Assembly: GCF_026968045.1 (NCBI RefSeq)
Contig: NZ_JAPVBQ010000004.1
Coordinates: 310,001 to 374,000, forward strand
Origin: Modestobacter sp. VKM Ac-2977
Lineage (GTDB): Bacteria > Actinomycetota > Actinomycetes > Mycobacteriales > Geodermatophilaceae
DNA length: 64,000 nucleotides
Direction of reading: 5' to 3'
In this document: positions 1 to 9,140 of the stretch, one piece after another
Layout of the letters: every line of letters starts with the position of its first letter
How positions within the stretch are numbered: position 1 is the stretch's first letter
The notes under the pieces: generated by a model
The model's database searches: none
What the model saw: the letters and a program-made list of their open reading frames with translations, nothing else
What the model was told of the DNA's origin: nothing
Position numbers and translations under genes: made by a program

Positions 1-3000
1 TCGCCGGCCCAGCTCTCCCGCGGGTCGACGTCGACGGGCAGCGGCGGCTGCACGTGCTCCTTGGCCGCCTTCTGTGAGCCACCCACCTGCAGCAGCGCCG
101 CGCCGCCGGTGGCGGTGCCGTGTTCGGCGAAGGCGCCCTCGGTGACGGCGAGCTGGTAGGCCGCCAGCTGCCCGTGCTCCGCCACGTCCCGGGGCGCGGT
201 CTTGCCGGTCTTCAGGTCCACGACGACCAGCCGGCCCTCGGCGTCGCGTTCCAGCCGGTCGACCTGCCCACGCAGCCGGGCCCGGCCGACCGTGACGTCG
301 AAGTCCTCCTCCGCGGCGATCAGCTCCCGGTCGGCGCGGGTGTGCCAGGCCAGGAACTTGGTCAGCATCTCCTGGGCCCGGTCGCGCTGGCGCTGGTCGA
401 ACCAGCCCGGCCCCAGGTCCAGGCCGTCCAGCTCGGTGTCCAGCACGGCGGGGGCGTCGGCGGGCAGCAGCCCCTCGGCCACCTGCTGGGCGACGTCGTG
501 CACCGCGGACCCCACCGTGCGGGTGGCCTCCGGAGCCGCCTCGGCGCCGACCGCGCCGAGCACCCAGCGCAGCGGGCACCGCTGGAAGGTGTCGATCGCC
601 GAGGGCCGGACGGGCACCACCTCGGCCGGGTCGACCAGCGGCGCGTCGTCGGACAGCGGGGCCAGCCCCCACCAGCCCGATGGGTCGGCCCCGGGCACCC
701 GCTCCTCGGCCAGCCGGCGCAGCACCGCGGCGGCGCTGGCCCGACGGGCCGGTGGCGTGTGCGGGTCGGTGAGGTGCCGGCGCAGCTCGGCGACGAGCGC
801 GGGGAGGGTCAGCTGCCGCGGCAACGGGGTGTGCGGCCGGGCGCCGTCCCCGTCAGCGGGGGGCGGCACCACGAGGTCCAGGAAGCGCGAGGCGGTCGCC
901 CCGGCGTCACCGCCGTCCAGCGCGCCGTCGACGGCGGTGACCAGCAGCCGGCGCCTCGCTCGGGTGCAGGCCACGTAGAACAGCCGCCGCTCCTCGGCCA
1001 TCGCCTGGGTGCGCCGGTCCAGGGTGGCCGGGTCGGTGCCACCGGCGGCATCGACCAGGTCCTCGGCGCCGAGCAGGCTGACCCGGCTGCGCAGATCGGG
1101 CCAGATGCCCTCCTGCACCCCGGCGACGCAGACCAGGTCCCACTCCAGGCCCTTGGCCGCATGGGCGGTGAGCAGCCGCACCGTCTCCCCCATCGGTGCC
1201 CGTGCGGCGCCGCTGTCACCGGGCAGCTGCTGCGCACCCAGGTGCTGCACGAACGCGGCCACGGGAGCGTGCGGGAGGCGGTCGACGAAGCCGGCGGCGG
1301 CGTCGAACAGCGAGACGACGGCGTCCAGGTCACGGTCGGCCACCGCACCCGAGGGGCCCCCGGCCGCGCTGGCCCGCGCCCACCGGGCGGCCAGCCCGCT
1401 GGCCTGCCACATCGCCCACAGGACGTCCTCGGCGCTCCCGTCGGCCGCCAGCGAGAGCCGGCCGGCCGACAGCACCCGGGCCACCCGCAGCGCCGGCCGG
1501 GCCAGGTGCTCGGGCAGGGCGTCGAGCAGGGTGGCGTCGGCCAGCACCACCGCCAACGGCGCCCCCCGGACCGTCGGGTCCTCACCCCGGGTGGCCAGCT
1601 CGCGGCGGACGGCCCGGCGCAGCCGCCGCAGGTCCAGCACCGTCGCCCCACCCAGCGGGGAGGCGAGCAGGGCCTCCGCGCCGGGCTCGCCCAGCCCGGT
1701 CTCCACCGGCAGCTCGGCATCCGCAGCCGTGTCGGCAGCGGCCGGCAGCAGTGCGGTGAGCGCGGCCAGCAGCGGCTGGACGGCGGGCTGACCGGCGAGC
1801 GCGACGTCGTCGGCGGAGACGGCGACCGGCACCCCGGCCTGGCTCAGCGCCCGGCGGACCGGGCCGAGGCCGGCGGTGGCCGATCGGACCACCACCGCCA
1901 TCTGCGACCACGGCACGCCGTCCAGCAGGTGTGCGCGGCGCATGGTGTCGGCGAGGAAGGCGGCCTCGGTGGACGGGGAGTCGAAGACGTGCACCTCGGC
2001 GCTGCCGGGAGCGGTGTGCTCCCCCGCCTGCAGCCGGCGGTGCTCCCACGGTCCGGGCAGCCCCTCGGCGACCCGCCGGCTGACGGCGAGCAGCTCGGTG
2101 CCCGAGCGGCGGCAGACGCCCAGGGAGAGCCGGTCGGCCGGCCGGCCGTCGCGGTGCCGGAACCGGCTCGGGAAGTCGATGATCCCGCGCGGCTCGGCGC
2201 CACGGAACGCGTAGATCGCCTGGTCCGGGTCGCCGACGACGACCAGGTCGCCCCCGCCCCCGGCGAGCAGCTCGACCAGCTCGACCTGCGCCGGGTCGGT
2301 GTCCTGGTACTCGTCGACGAACAGCCAGCCCGCCCGCTCCCGCTCGGTGCGCAGCAGCTCCGGGTCGTCGTGCAGCTCGTCGATGGCGGTGCGGACCAGC
2401 TCGGCCGGGTCGTAGCCCGACGCCCCGCCGCGGGCGACCGTGGCGAAGTACGAGACGTCCTGGTACTGCCGGAGGAAGTCCGCGGCCGCCTCCCAGTGCG
2501 GCAGCCCGCGCTCACGCCCCCAGGCGGACAGCCGCCGGCTGTCGATCCCGCGTTCGGTGGCCCGCAGCAGCAGCTCGCGCAGCTCGTCTCGGAAGCCGTC
2601 GGTGCCCAGCGCGGCGGCCAGCTCGGCGGGCCAGCGGACGGCGCCCTCCTCGTCGGCGTCCCCGCGCAGCAGCTCGGCCAGCACGGCGTCCTGCTCGGCG
2701 GAGGTCAGCAACCGCGGCGCGGGCTCACCGCGCAGCACCGCGGCCCGGCGCAGCACCCCGAAGGCGTAGGAGTGGAAGGTGCGGGCCACCGGCTCCCGGA
2801 TGGTGCGCCCGACCCGGGCGGTGATCCGGGTGCGCAGCTCGGCGGCGGCCTTGCGGCTGAAGGTGAGGACCAGCAGCCGCTCGGGGTCGGCGCCGGCGTC
2901 GATCCGCGCGGCGACCGCCTCGACGATCGTGGTCGTCTTCCCGGTGCCGGGGCCGGCCAGGACCAGCAGCGGACCGCCCTGGTGGTCGACCACCGCCTGC

Positions 3001-3128
3001 TGGGTCGGGTCGAGCTGCGGGCGGACCACCGGCTCCGGCTCCGACTGCACCAGCCGGTACACCGGCCCCGCGACACCCGCCGACGACTCGGCCGTGACCA
3101 CCGCTGGACTGCCCGCCTCCCCCCGCAC
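1..3128 (-). CDS. adnA: ATP-dependent helicase-nuclease AdnA (N-terminal ~1042 residues; C-terminus off the left edge)
   Basis: A UvrD/RecB-family DNA helicase with a C-terminal RecB-like nuclease domain, acting in end resection of double-strand breaks as the AdnAB heterodimer. The open frame runs from a GTG at 3128 to the window edge. A QLDPTQ Q-motif precedes the Walker A GPGTGKTT at about residue 59; helicase motif VRLLTAHAAKGLEW lies near residue 650. The nuclease region contains FQRCPLRW and then QVDRLE...VVVDLKTGKT with the catalytic Asp near residue 971. Mycobacterial AdnA is about 1050 residues, so the stop should lie just outside. The next gene off the edge is expected to be adnB. 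Position next to the alkyltransferase-like gene matches Rv3202c. Confidence 0.9.
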   Translation of the reverse strand, partial: MRGEAGSPAVVTAESSAGVAGPVYRLVQSEPEPVVRPQLDPTQQAVVDHQGGPLLVLAGPGTGKTTTIVEAVAARIDAGADPERLLVLTFSRKAAAELRTRITARVGRTIREPVARTFHSYAFGVLRRAAVLRGEPAPRLLTSAEQDAVLAELLRGDADEEGAVRWPAELAAALGTDGFRDELRELLLRATERGIDSRRLSAWGRERGLPHWEAAADFLRQYQDVSYFATVARGGASGYDPAELVRTAIDELHDDPELLRTERERAGWLFVDEYQDTDPAQVELVELLAGGGGDLVVVGDPDQAIYAFRGAEPRGIIDFPSRFRHRDGRPADRLSLGVCRRSGTELLAVSRRVAEGLPGPWEHRRLQAGEHTAPGSAEVHVFDSPSTEAAFLADTMRRAHLLDGVPWSQMAVVVRSATAGLGPVRRALSQAGVPVAVSADDVALAGQPAVQPLLAALTALLPAAADTAADAELPVETGLGEPGAEALLASPLGGATVLDLRRLRRAVRRELATRGEDPTVRGAPLAVVLADATLLDALPEHLARPALRVARVLSAGRLSLAADGSAEDVLWAMWQASGLAARWARASAAGGPSGAVADRDLDAVVSLFDAAAGFVDRLPHAPVAAFVQHLGAQQLPGDSGAARAPMGETVRLLTAHAAKGLEWDLVCVAGVQEGIWPDLRSRVSLLGAEDLVDAAGGTDPATLDRRTQAMAEERRLFYVACTRARRRLLVTAVDGALDGGDAGATASRFLDLVVPPPADGDGARPHTPLPRQLTLPALVAELRRHLTDPHTPPARRASAAAVLRRLAEERVPGADPSGWWGLAPLSDDAPLVDPAEVVPVRPSAIDTFQRCPLRWVLGAVGAEAAPEATRTVGSAVHDVAQQVAEGLLPADAPAVLDTELDGLDLGPGWFDQRQRDRAQEMLTKFLAWHTRADRELIAAEEDFDVTVGRARLRGQVDRLERDAEGRLVVVDLKTGKTAPRDVAEHGQLAAYQLAVTEGAFAEHGTATGGAALLQVGGSQKAAKEHVQPPLPVDVDPRESWAG

Positions 3129-3177
3129 ACCCCGATGAGACCACGGGGGTACGACAGTCCTGTTCAGGCAGTCCGGC

Positions 3178-3495
3178 TCAGGCGTCGTCCGGCCAGCCCA
3201 CGGCGGCCAGGTCGACCCGCGCACCGCGCAGCGGCACGCCCTCCCCGGCCAGCAGCTCCAGCTGCCGCACCCGCACCGGCTCGGCCGCCGTCCCGTCGGC
3301 GCGCACGACCCGGTGCCACGGCACGGCCGCGCCACCGGCGGACAGCGCCCGGGCGACCCGGCGCGGTCCCACCCCGACCAGGCGTCCGATCGCGCCGTAG
3401 GTGCTCACCCGCCCCGGCGGGATCGCCTCGACGGCGTCGTAGACGGCCTCGTCGACGTCCTCCGCCGAGCGCGGCTCGGGTCCGGGAGCTCCCAC
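3178..3495 (-). CDS. Alkyltransferase-like protein (ATL, MGMT-fold DNA-binding protein)
   Basis: 105 residues with the winged-helix DNA-binding domain of O6-alkylguanine DNA alkyltransferases. The active-site PCHR motif of true MGMT is replaced by VPWHRVV, so the acceptor cysteine is tryptophan. This is the signature of ATL proteins, which bind alkylguanine lesions without repairing them and pass them to nucleotide excision repair. Other family features visible are IPPGRVSTYG near residue 25 and the arginine-rich recognition helix GPRRVARAL. GTG start at 3495. It lies just upstream of adnA, as Rv3204 does in mycobacteria, but is transcribed on the same strand here. Confidence 0.9.
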   Translation of the reverse strand: MGAPGPEPRSAEDVDEAVYDAVEAIPPGRVSTYGAIGRLVGVGPRRVARALSAGGAAVPWHRVVRADGTAAEPVRVRQLELLAGEGVPLRGARVDLAAVGWPDDA

Positions 3496-3505
3496 GGTGC
3501 CGGCC

Positions 3506-4501
3506 TCAGCCGGTGAAGTCGCTGTTGACCGTCCACCACTCGTACAGGTCGGCGACCTCCTCCTGCGTCGTCCCGGGAGCGTGGACCGCGCCCTCGATCA
3601 GGTACTCGTCGTCGGTCCAGACGATCACCGCGTCGCCGTCGGGCAGCAGGGCACAGGCCACCAGGCCACCGGTGACGCCGTCGGGGTAGGTCCACTCGCC
3701 GTAGCCGGTGGTGGTCGAGCAGTCGTCGTCCCCGGACCACTCGCTGAGCCCCAGCTCGGCGGCGTCGGCGGCGAAGACCGAGTCCAGCGTGGGCACGTCC
3801 GGGTACCGGTGGTAGACCGCACCGGCCGGGCCCGGCTGGGTGAGCGCGGGCCCGCACTCGGCCGCAGCGAGGTCCCCGTCGCCGCGGAGTCCCCGCTCCT
3901 GGCAGTCGGTGAAGTCGCTGGGCAGTTGCGCCAGCAGGTCGTCCGGAGCGGGCGCCGGTGGAGTGGTCGGCGCGGACGACGACGCGGACGACGCGGACGA
4001 CGACGCGGACGGCGCGGAGGACGGCGCGGACGAGGAGGCCGACGACGAGCTGGTCCCGGCGGCCGTCGGCACGGGGCCCTCCTCGTCCCCGGTCAGGGTG
4101 AGGGTGAGGACCACCGCGACGACCACGAGCAGCAGCAGCGCCGCGATGATGGCGAGGACGGTGGTCCGCTTCGTGCGGTCGTCGTCACCACCGGAGCCAC
4201 TCGACCCGCCGGGCTCGCCCCGACCGGGGCCGCCGAACCCGCCCACCTGGGTGGGCTGGTCGCCGTAGCCGGGCGGGCGGGGCGCACCCCATCCCCCGGG
4301 ACCGGGCGGGGGGCCGTACCCGCCGGGCGGCTGCCCCGGCCCGGGCTGGCCCCAGCCGCCACCGGGCTGCCCCGGTGGCTGACCCCAGCCACCCGGCTGA
4401 CCCGGCTGCTGACCCCAGCCACCGCCCTGCGGCGGCCAGCCACCCGACGGCGACGAGCCGTCCGGGCCGTACGGGGGCGGGCCCTGGGGTGGCTGGCTCA
4501 T
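3506..4501 (-). CDS. Membrane-anchored protein with Pro/Gly-rich cytoplasmic tail and extracytoplasmic domain
   Basis: 331 residues. The first ~105 are low-complexity Gly/Pro/Gln repeats, presumably a disordered cytoplasmic tail. One transmembrane segment follows (about 113-136, TTVLAIIAALLLLVVVAVV). A Ser/Ala-rich linker (about 150-185) leads to a globular C-terminal domain containing four cysteines that could form disulfides. The topology resembles sensor-like or cell-wall proteins of actinobacteria, but no catalytic motif is recognised. ATG start at 4501; ends 10 bases before the ATL start, so probably co-transcribed with it. Function unknown. Confidence 0.8.
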   Translation of the reverse strand: MSQPPQGPPPYGPDGSSPSGGWPPQGGGWGQQPGQPGGWGQPPGQPGGGWGQPGPGQPPGGYGPPPGPGGWGAPRPPGYGDQPTQVGGFGGPGRGEPGGSSGSGGDDDRTKRTTVLAIIAALLLLVVVAVVLTLTLTGDEEGPVPTAAGTSSSSASSSAPSSAPSASSSASSASSSAPTTPPAPAPDDLLAQLPSDFTDCQERGLRGDGDLAAAECGPALTQPGPAGAVYHRYPDVPTLDSVFAADAAELGLSEWSGDDDCSTTTGYGEWTYPDGVTGGLVACALLPDGDAVIVWTDDEYLIEGAVHAPGTTQEEVADLYEWWTVNSDFTG

Positions 4502-4600
4502 CGTGCGACCTCCGGCTCGGCTGTGTCGGGACGGCAGCCTAGGCCGCAGGTGCCCTGCCCGACCGGGGTGTCCGCACCGACGGCGCGTCCGGCGGGCCGG

Positions 4601-5188
4601 TCAGGCCCGGCGGCCGAACCGGGCCAGCAGGCGCGTCTGCAGGTCCGCGCCCGGCGGCACCTCGACCAGGGCGTCGAACACCCCGGGCACCCCGTCCTCG
4701 CCGAGGTGCTCCTCGGCGTAGCGGAACGCCTCGGCCACGAGCTCGGGGTCCAGCTCGGTGTCCCCGTCGACCGCCCGGGCGAGGTCCCAGGCGTGCACGG
4801 TGAGGTCGACGGTCATCTCGATCAGGTAGTCGCTCGCCGGTGCGGGCCCGGAGGACAGCCGCACGGTGCGGGACAGCGCGTCGTCGGCGGCCCAGGCGGT
4901 CAGCGCGGCGTCGGCCGCGGACTCCCAGGCCGACAGCGGGTCCTCGCCCAGCAGCTCGGCCGGGTCGGTCGGGACGCGGGGACCGATGTCGTCCGGCGAC
5001 TCTCCGGCCAGCAGCAGCGGGACCCACAGCTGCTCACCGGTCAGGTGGGCCACCAGGTCCACGACGCTCCACTCCGGCAGCGCGGGGGCGTCCCACTCAC
5101 CGGGCTCGACGGCGTCCACCCGGTCGGTGAACTGCGCCTGGGCGCGCTGGTACCGCATCAAGAGGTCGGCACGGCGGGGATCGGGCAT
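4601..5188 (-). CDS. TIGR03086-family / mycothiol-dependent maleylpyruvate isomerase-like metal-binding protein
   Basis: 195 residues with the DinB-like four-helix fold of the MDMPI N-terminal/TIGR03086 family. LPEWSVVDLVAHLTGEQ near residue 38 and HAWDLARAV near residue 130 carry the histidines that usually bind a divalent metal. Family members use mycothiol or have unknown thiol-linked roles. ATG start at 5188. Strong inverted repeats lie between it and the upstream moeZ, so it probably has its own transcription. Substrate cannot be inferred. Confidence 0.8.
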   Translation of the reverse strand: MPDPRRADLLMRYQRAQAQFTDRVDAVEPGEWDAPALPEWSVVDLVAHLTGEQLWVPLLLAGESPDDIGPRVPTDPAELLGEDPLSAWESAADAALTAWAADDALSRTVRLSSGPAPASDYLIEMTVDLTVHAWDLARAVDGDTELDPELVAEAFRYAEEHLGEDGVPGVFDALVEVPPGADLQTRLLARFGRRA

Positions 5189-5205
5189 GCCCCCAGTAGA
5201 ACGCA

Positions 5206-5245
5206 GCCGGGCCCCGGCACGCGCAGTGGCGTACCGGGGCCCGGC
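5206..5245. terminator. Perfect 12-bp GC hairpin between moeZ and the TIGR03086 gene
   Basis: Arms GCCGGGCCCCGG (5206-5217) and CCGGGGCCCGGC (5234-5245) around a 16-base loop. It is placed downstream of moeZ. There is no T tract, which is usual for high-GC actinobacterial terminators. Confidence 0.6.
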
Positions 5246-5254
5246 TGAGGTGCT

Positions 5255-5280
5255 GGAACGGCCCCCGAGCGAGGGGGTCC
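5255..5280 (-). repeat. Short member of the post-stop palindromic element family (copy F)
   Basis: Read on the minus strand, just after the moeZ stop, it begins GGACCCCC and ends GGGGGCCGTTCC around TCGCTC. The outer GGACC and GGCCGTTCC ends match the longer copies at 15209 and 49229. Probable terminator or RNA-processing hairpin for moeZ. Confidence 0.55.
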
Positions 5281-5282
5281 GC

Positions 5283-6443
5283 TCAGTAGGTCGGCAGTGC
5301 CTTGTCGATGCGCGTGGCCCACGCGGTCACGCCGCCCTGGACGTGCACGGCGTCCTTGAAGCCGGCGTTCTTGACCGCGGCGAGCGCCTCGGCCGAACGG
5401 ACACCGGTCTTGCAGTGCAGCACGATCGGCTTGTCCTGCGGCAGCTGCGCCAGCGCCCGGCCGGAGAGGATCTCGTCCTTCGGGACCAGCTTCGCGCCCG
5501 GGATGGAGACGATCTCGTACTCGTTGGGCTCCCGGACGTCGATCAGCTCGAAGTCCTTGCCGGCGTCCATCATGTCCTTGAGCTCGTCGACGGTGATCGT
5601 CGAACCCGCGGCGGCCTCCTGGGCCTCCTCGGACACGACACCACAGAACGCCTCGTAGTCGATGAGGCCGGTGATCGGCTCGCCCTCCGGGTCCTTGCGG
5701 ACCTTGATCTCGCGGAAGGTCATCTCCAGGGCGTCGTAGACCATGAGCCGGCCGAGCAGCGTCTCGCCGATTCCGGTGATGAGCTTGACCGCCTCGGTGG
5801 CCTGGATGGCGCCGACGGTCGCGCAGAGCACGCCCAGGACACCGCCCTCGGCGCAGGAGGGGACCATCCCGGGCGGCGGCGGCACCGGGTAGAGGTCGCG
5901 GTAGTTGGGCCCGTGCTCGTTCCAGAAGACCGAGACCTGGCCGTCGAACCGGTAGATCGAGCCCCAGACGTAGGGCTTGTCCAGCAGCACGCAGGCGTCG
6001 TTCACCAGGTAGCGGGTGGCGAAGTTGTCGGTGCCGTCGACGATCAGGTCGTACTGGCTGAAGATCTCCTCGACGTTGGAGGAGTCCAGCCGGGTCTCGT
6101 GCAGCCGCACGTCGACCAGCGGGTTGATCTCCTTGATCGAGTCGCGGGCGCTCTCGGCCTTGGACCGGCCGACGTCGGACTGGCCGTGGATGATCTGGCG
6201 CTGCAGGTTCGACTCGTCGACGGTGTCGAACTCGACGATGCCGAGCGTGCCGACACCGGCCGCAGCCAGGTACATGAGCACCGGCGAGCCGAGGCCGCCG
6301 GCACCGACGGCCAGCACCTTGGCGTTCTTGAGCCGCTTCTGCCCGTCCATCCCGACGTCGGGGATGATCAGGTGGCGGCTGTAGCGGCGGACCTCGTCGA
6401 TGGACAGGTCGGCGGCGGGCTCCACCAGGGGTGGCAACTGCAC
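5283..6443 (-). CDS. moeZ: Adenylyltransferase/sulfurtransferase MoeZ (E1-like ThiF domain + rhodanese)
   Basis: 386 residues. The N-terminal ThiF/MoeB domain carries the nucleotide-binding GAGGLGSPVLMYL motif (about residue 47) and the conserved NLQRQI segment. It adenylates the C-terminal glycine of ubiquitin-like sulfur carriers such as MoaD2 and CysO. The C-terminal rhodanese domain (about 290-386) ends with the persulfide loop HCKTGVRS, so it can also donate sulfur. A further cysteine in PSCAEGGVLGVLC matches MoeB/MoeZ proteins. It serves molybdopterin and cysteine/thio-cofactor synthesis. GTG start at 6443, preceded by TGAGGAGC. Confidence 0.95.
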   Translation of the reverse strand: MQLPPLVEPAADLSIDEVRRYSRHLIIPDVGMDGQKRLKNAKVLAVGAGGLGSPVLMYLAAAGVGTLGIVEFDTVDESNLQRQIIHGQSDVGRSKAESARDSIKEINPLVDVRLHETRLDSSNVEEIFSQYDLIVDGTDNFATRYLVNDACVLLDKPYVWGSIYRFDGQVSVFWNEHGPNYRDLYPVPPPPGMVPSCAEGGVLGVLCATVGAIQATEAVKLITGIGETLLGRLMVYDALEMTFREIKVRKDPEGEPITGLIDYEAFCGVVSEEAQEAAAGSTITVDELKDMMDAGKDFELIDVREPNEYEIVSIPGAKLVPKDEILSGRALAQLPQDKPIVLHCKTGVRSAEALAAVKNAGFKDAVHVQGGVTAWATRIDKALPTY

Positions 6444-6533
6444 GGAGCGCTCCTCACAACTGTGGTCACAGGGCTGGCCGGCTCCAGAGGCCGGTGTCCT
6501 GCACTGCCCAACAGCGTGGCACGCCGCCCTCTT

Positions 6534-6550
6534 CCCGGGTCCGGCCCGGG
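6534..6550. terminator. Small hairpin after the ABC permease gene
   Basis: CCCGGG-TCCGG-CCCGGG immediately downstream of the permease stop at 6553 (minus strand). Only a 6-bp stem; candidate terminator. Confidence 0.35.
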
Positions 6551-6552
6551 GG

Positions 6553-8196
6553 TCATCCCCGCAGGTCGCGGTGCCGGTAGCCGGCCAGCCCCCCGGCGAT
6601 CAGCGCCGCGGCGACGGCCAGCAGACCGGCCAGCCCCGGCACGTCCACCGGTCCGGCGGGCACGGCCGCCAGGTGGGCGAACGGCGACAGGCCACGCACC
6701 CAGCCCGGCCAGCTCAGGGTGTCGGCGAGCACCAGCAGCAGGTAGCCGCCGGCAGCCGGCAGCACCCCCAGCGGCAGGACGGCGGCCGGCGCCCAGGCCA
6801 GCGCCGCGACCGCCGCACCGAGGCACACCGCCACGACCGGCAGCACGTTGAGCACCCCCGCCAGGGCAGCGCCCGCGGACAGGTCGGCCCCCACCCAGGT
6901 GGCGCCCAGCCAGGTCGCCAGCCCGGCCGCACCGGCGAGCACGACGGCACCGGCGGCCACCCCGGTCAGCTCGGTGGCCAGCCAGCGGACCCGGCGCACC
7001 GGCAGCGAGTACAGCAACGTCAACCGCCCGGCGACCTCGTCGGCCGCGGTGGCGGCGACCCGGCTGGCGACGAACGCGCCGACCGGAAGGGCCAGCAGGG
7101 TGAACAGCGAGGCCACGTAGCCGCGGACGCTGCCCAGCTCGGCGAAGCCGGCCTGGGCGGCCAGCTCGGCGAAGCGCGGGTTCTCGGTCAGGAAGTCGGT
7201 CATCGTCGTGGCCAGCAGGCCGATGAGCAGGAAGTAGGCCACCACCGCCGCACCCCAGCCCAGCACCGGCCGACCGGTGCGCCGGGCCGCCAGCCCGGGC
7301 AGGGACCGCAGCCGCCGGGCGCCGGGCCGGACGGCGCCGGGTCGGCGCCACGGTCCGCTGCCGACGTCCCGCCGTGCGCAGACCGTCGCTGCCGCCGCGA
7401 CGAGGACGGCGACCGCGGCGGCCAGCACGACCAGCGGCAGCACCCGGTCGGCGGCGAACGGGGCGCTGCGGCCCAGCAGCCCGAACGGGCTCAGCCAGTG
7501 CAGCCAGCCCAGCGCGGGCACCCCGTCGGCGACCATCCGCGCCAGCAGTCCGGCCAGCAGCACCCCCACCGCCAGACCGGCGGCGGCCCGGCGCTCGGCC
7601 AGCAGCTGGGCGGCGAGCGCGCCCAGCGCCGCACCGACCATCCCGGTGCCGCCGATGAGCGCGCCGAACAGCACGGCACCGGTCGTGGCGGTGCCGGCCA
7701 GCACCAGGCCGGCGGCCGTCGCGACACCGACGAGCGAACTCGCGCCCAGCAGCACGGCGAGGTGCCGCAGCAGCACCGCCGGCAGCCGCGACGGGCCGGC
7801 GAGGAGGAGGTCCCAGCGGCCGGTCTCCTCCTCGCCCCGGGTCACCCGGGTCGCCGCGAGCGCCGCCCAGACGCCGACGAGCACCGCGATCGCCGTGCCG
7901 GTGCGCCACACCGTGAAGCCGCCCGGGTCGTCGAGGGCGACCGGCGGGCCGAACAGGGTGCGGATGGCCGGGTTCTCCCCCAGCGCCGCCAGCGACGCCC
8001 CGGCCAGCTCCTGGTCCAGCTGCCGGTGCTGCACCGCGACCAGCGCGGGCATCCCGGCGGCGACCGCGGTGACCAGGACGGCGCCGCGACGGACCGACCG
8101 CACGGCCAGTGCGGTCACCGCCCGGCCGGCCGGACCGGGCTCCGGCGTCCACCCGGCCGCGGACGCCGTCGGGGCCGGCGCGGTGCCGGTGGTCAT
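6553..8196 (-). CDS. ABC-2 type exporter permease, two-halves membrane protein
   Basis: 547 residues, almost entirely hydrophobic helices arranged in two similar halves, as in the large single-chain ABC-2 permeases of actinobacterial antibiotic or lipid exporters. Repeated segments such as VRSVRRGAVLVTAVAAGMPAL and a second VAAYFLLIGLLATT half can be seen. The ATG at 8194-8196 overlaps the ATPase stop (ATGA), so the pair is translationally coupled. The same frame stays open further upstream, but the overlapping ATPase gene and family length favour this start. Substrate unknown. Confidence 0.85.
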   Translation of the reverse strand: MTTGTAPAPTASAAGWTPEPGPAGRAVTALAVRSVRRGAVLVTAVAAGMPALVAVQHRQLDQELAGASLAALGENPAIRTLFGPPVALDDPGGFTVWRTGTAIAVLVGVWAALAATRVTRGEEETGRWDLLLAGPSRLPAVLLRHLAVLLGASSLVGVATAAGLVLAGTATTGAVLFGALIGGTGMVGAALGALAAQLLAERRAAAGLAVGVLLAGLLARMVADGVPALGWLHWLSPFGLLGRSAPFAADRVLPLVVLAAAVAVLVAAAATVCARRDVGSGPWRRPGAVRPGARRLRSLPGLAARRTGRPVLGWGAAVVAYFLLIGLLATTMTDFLTENPRFAELAAQAGFAELGSVRGYVASLFTLLALPVGAFVASRVAATAADEVAGRLTLLYSLPVRRVRWLATELTGVAAGAVVLAGAAGLATWLGATWVGADLSAGAALAGVLNVLPVVAVCLGAAVAALAWAPAAVLPLGVLPAAGGYLLLVLADTLSWPGWVRGLSPFAHLAAVPAGPVDVPGLAGLLAVAAALIAGGLAGYRHRDLRG

Positions 8197-9140
8197 GCCC
8201 ACACCTCCTCGCCGGCGGACCGGTGGTCGCCGCCGGTGTCGCCGTAGAAGTCGAGGAAGAGCTCCTCCAGGGAGGGCTCCCGCACGTCGAGGGCGACGAC
8301 GTCCAGGTCGGCCAGCGCACGCAGCACCGGGGCGGGCGGGCCGGCCAGCGTCATCGTCAGCTCGAGCGGTGAGCTCCACCGCAGGTCGGCGACGCCGTCG
8401 ACCCCGCTCAGGCCGGCTCCCGCGGCGGCCGGACGAGCCAGGGTGACGCTGATCTCCGAACGGCGCAGCCGCCGCAACTCCGGCAACCCGGCGACCTCCA
8501 CCAGCCGGCCCTGGCGCAGGATGCCCACCCGCGCGCAGACCGCCTCGACCTCGGCGAGCTGGTGCGAGCTGAGGAAGACCGTCTGGCCGCGCCCGGCCGC
8601 CTCGGCCACGCAGCGGCGGAACTCCCGCTCCATCAGCGGGTCCAGCCCGCTGGTCGGCTCGTCCAGGACCAGCAGCGGGGCGCGGGTGGCGAAGGCGGCG
8701 ACCAGCGCGACCTTCTGCCGGTTGCCGGTGGAGTAGGTGCGCGCCCGCCGGTCCGGGTCGAGCGCGAACCGCTCGAGGAGCTCGGCCCGGTAGGCCAGGT
8801 CGGTGCCCGGACCGACGCAGGCGAGCAGGTCCAGGCACTCCCGCCCGGTCAGCGCCGGCCACAGCGCGACGTCCGCGGGGACGTAGGCCAGGTGCCGGTG
8901 GGCCCGGCCGACGTCGTGTGCCGGGACGCCGAACACCTCGACGTGGCCACCGGAGGGGCGCAGCAGCCCCAGCGCCATCCGGATCGTCGTGGACTTGCCG
9001 GCCCCGTTCGGCCCCAGGAAGCCGAAGACCTCCCCGGGTGGCACCGACAGCGACAGGTCGTCGACGGCGACGGTCCGGGAGAAGCGCTTGCTCAGGTGCT
9101 CGGCGCGCAGCGCGGGCACAGCAGTGGGAGAGGTGGGCAC
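8193..9140 (-). CDS. ABC transporter ATP-binding protein (drug/lipid exporter type)
   Basis: 315 residues. Walker A GPNGAGKST near residue 47, the signature region and Walker B LLVLDEPTSGLDP, followed by an H-loop SSHQL. The C-terminal ~90 residues are the regulatory extension typical of ABC-2 exporter ATPases. GTG start at 9140 with GGAGGG six to seven bases upstream; the open frame extends another ~70 codons but lacks family similarity there. Forms the exporter with the permease that follows. A -10-like TAACGT about 9205-9210 on the minus strand may drive the pair. Confidence 0.9.
   Translation of the reverse strand: MPTSPTAVPALRAEHLSKRFSRTVAVDDLSLSVPPGEVFGFLGPNGAGKSTTIRMALGLLRPSGGHVEVFGVPAHDVGRAHRHLAYVPADVALWPALTGRECLDLLACVGPGTDLAYRAELLERFALDPDRRARTYSTGNRQKVALVAAFATRAPLLVLDEPTSGLDPLMEREFRRCVAEAAGRGQTVFLSSHQLAEVEAVCARVGILRQGRLVEVAGLPELRRLRRSEISVTLARPAAAGAGLSGVDGVADLRWSSPLELTMTLAGPPAPVLRALADLDVVALDVREPSLEELFLDFYGDTGGDHRSAGEEVWA

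Noticed and set aside
120-3689. 1189-residue plus-strand open frame
   Set aside because: It is antisense to adnA; the opposite frame carries helicase and nuclease motifs in register (checked at residues 59, 650 and 971). A high-GC shadow.
3960-4060. Microsatellite-like GACGCGGAC repeats
   Set aside because: They encode the Ser/Ala linker of the membrane protein; ordinary low-complexity coding sequence.
3497-6851. Long plus-strand frames over the moeZ region
   Set aside because: Gly/Arg/Pro-rich shadows of the minus-strand genes with no domain similarity.
6553-8862. 769-residue ABC fusion protein
   Set aside because: The upstream third is a shadow of the ATPase gene; the ATGA overlap at 8193-8196 marks the true permease start.
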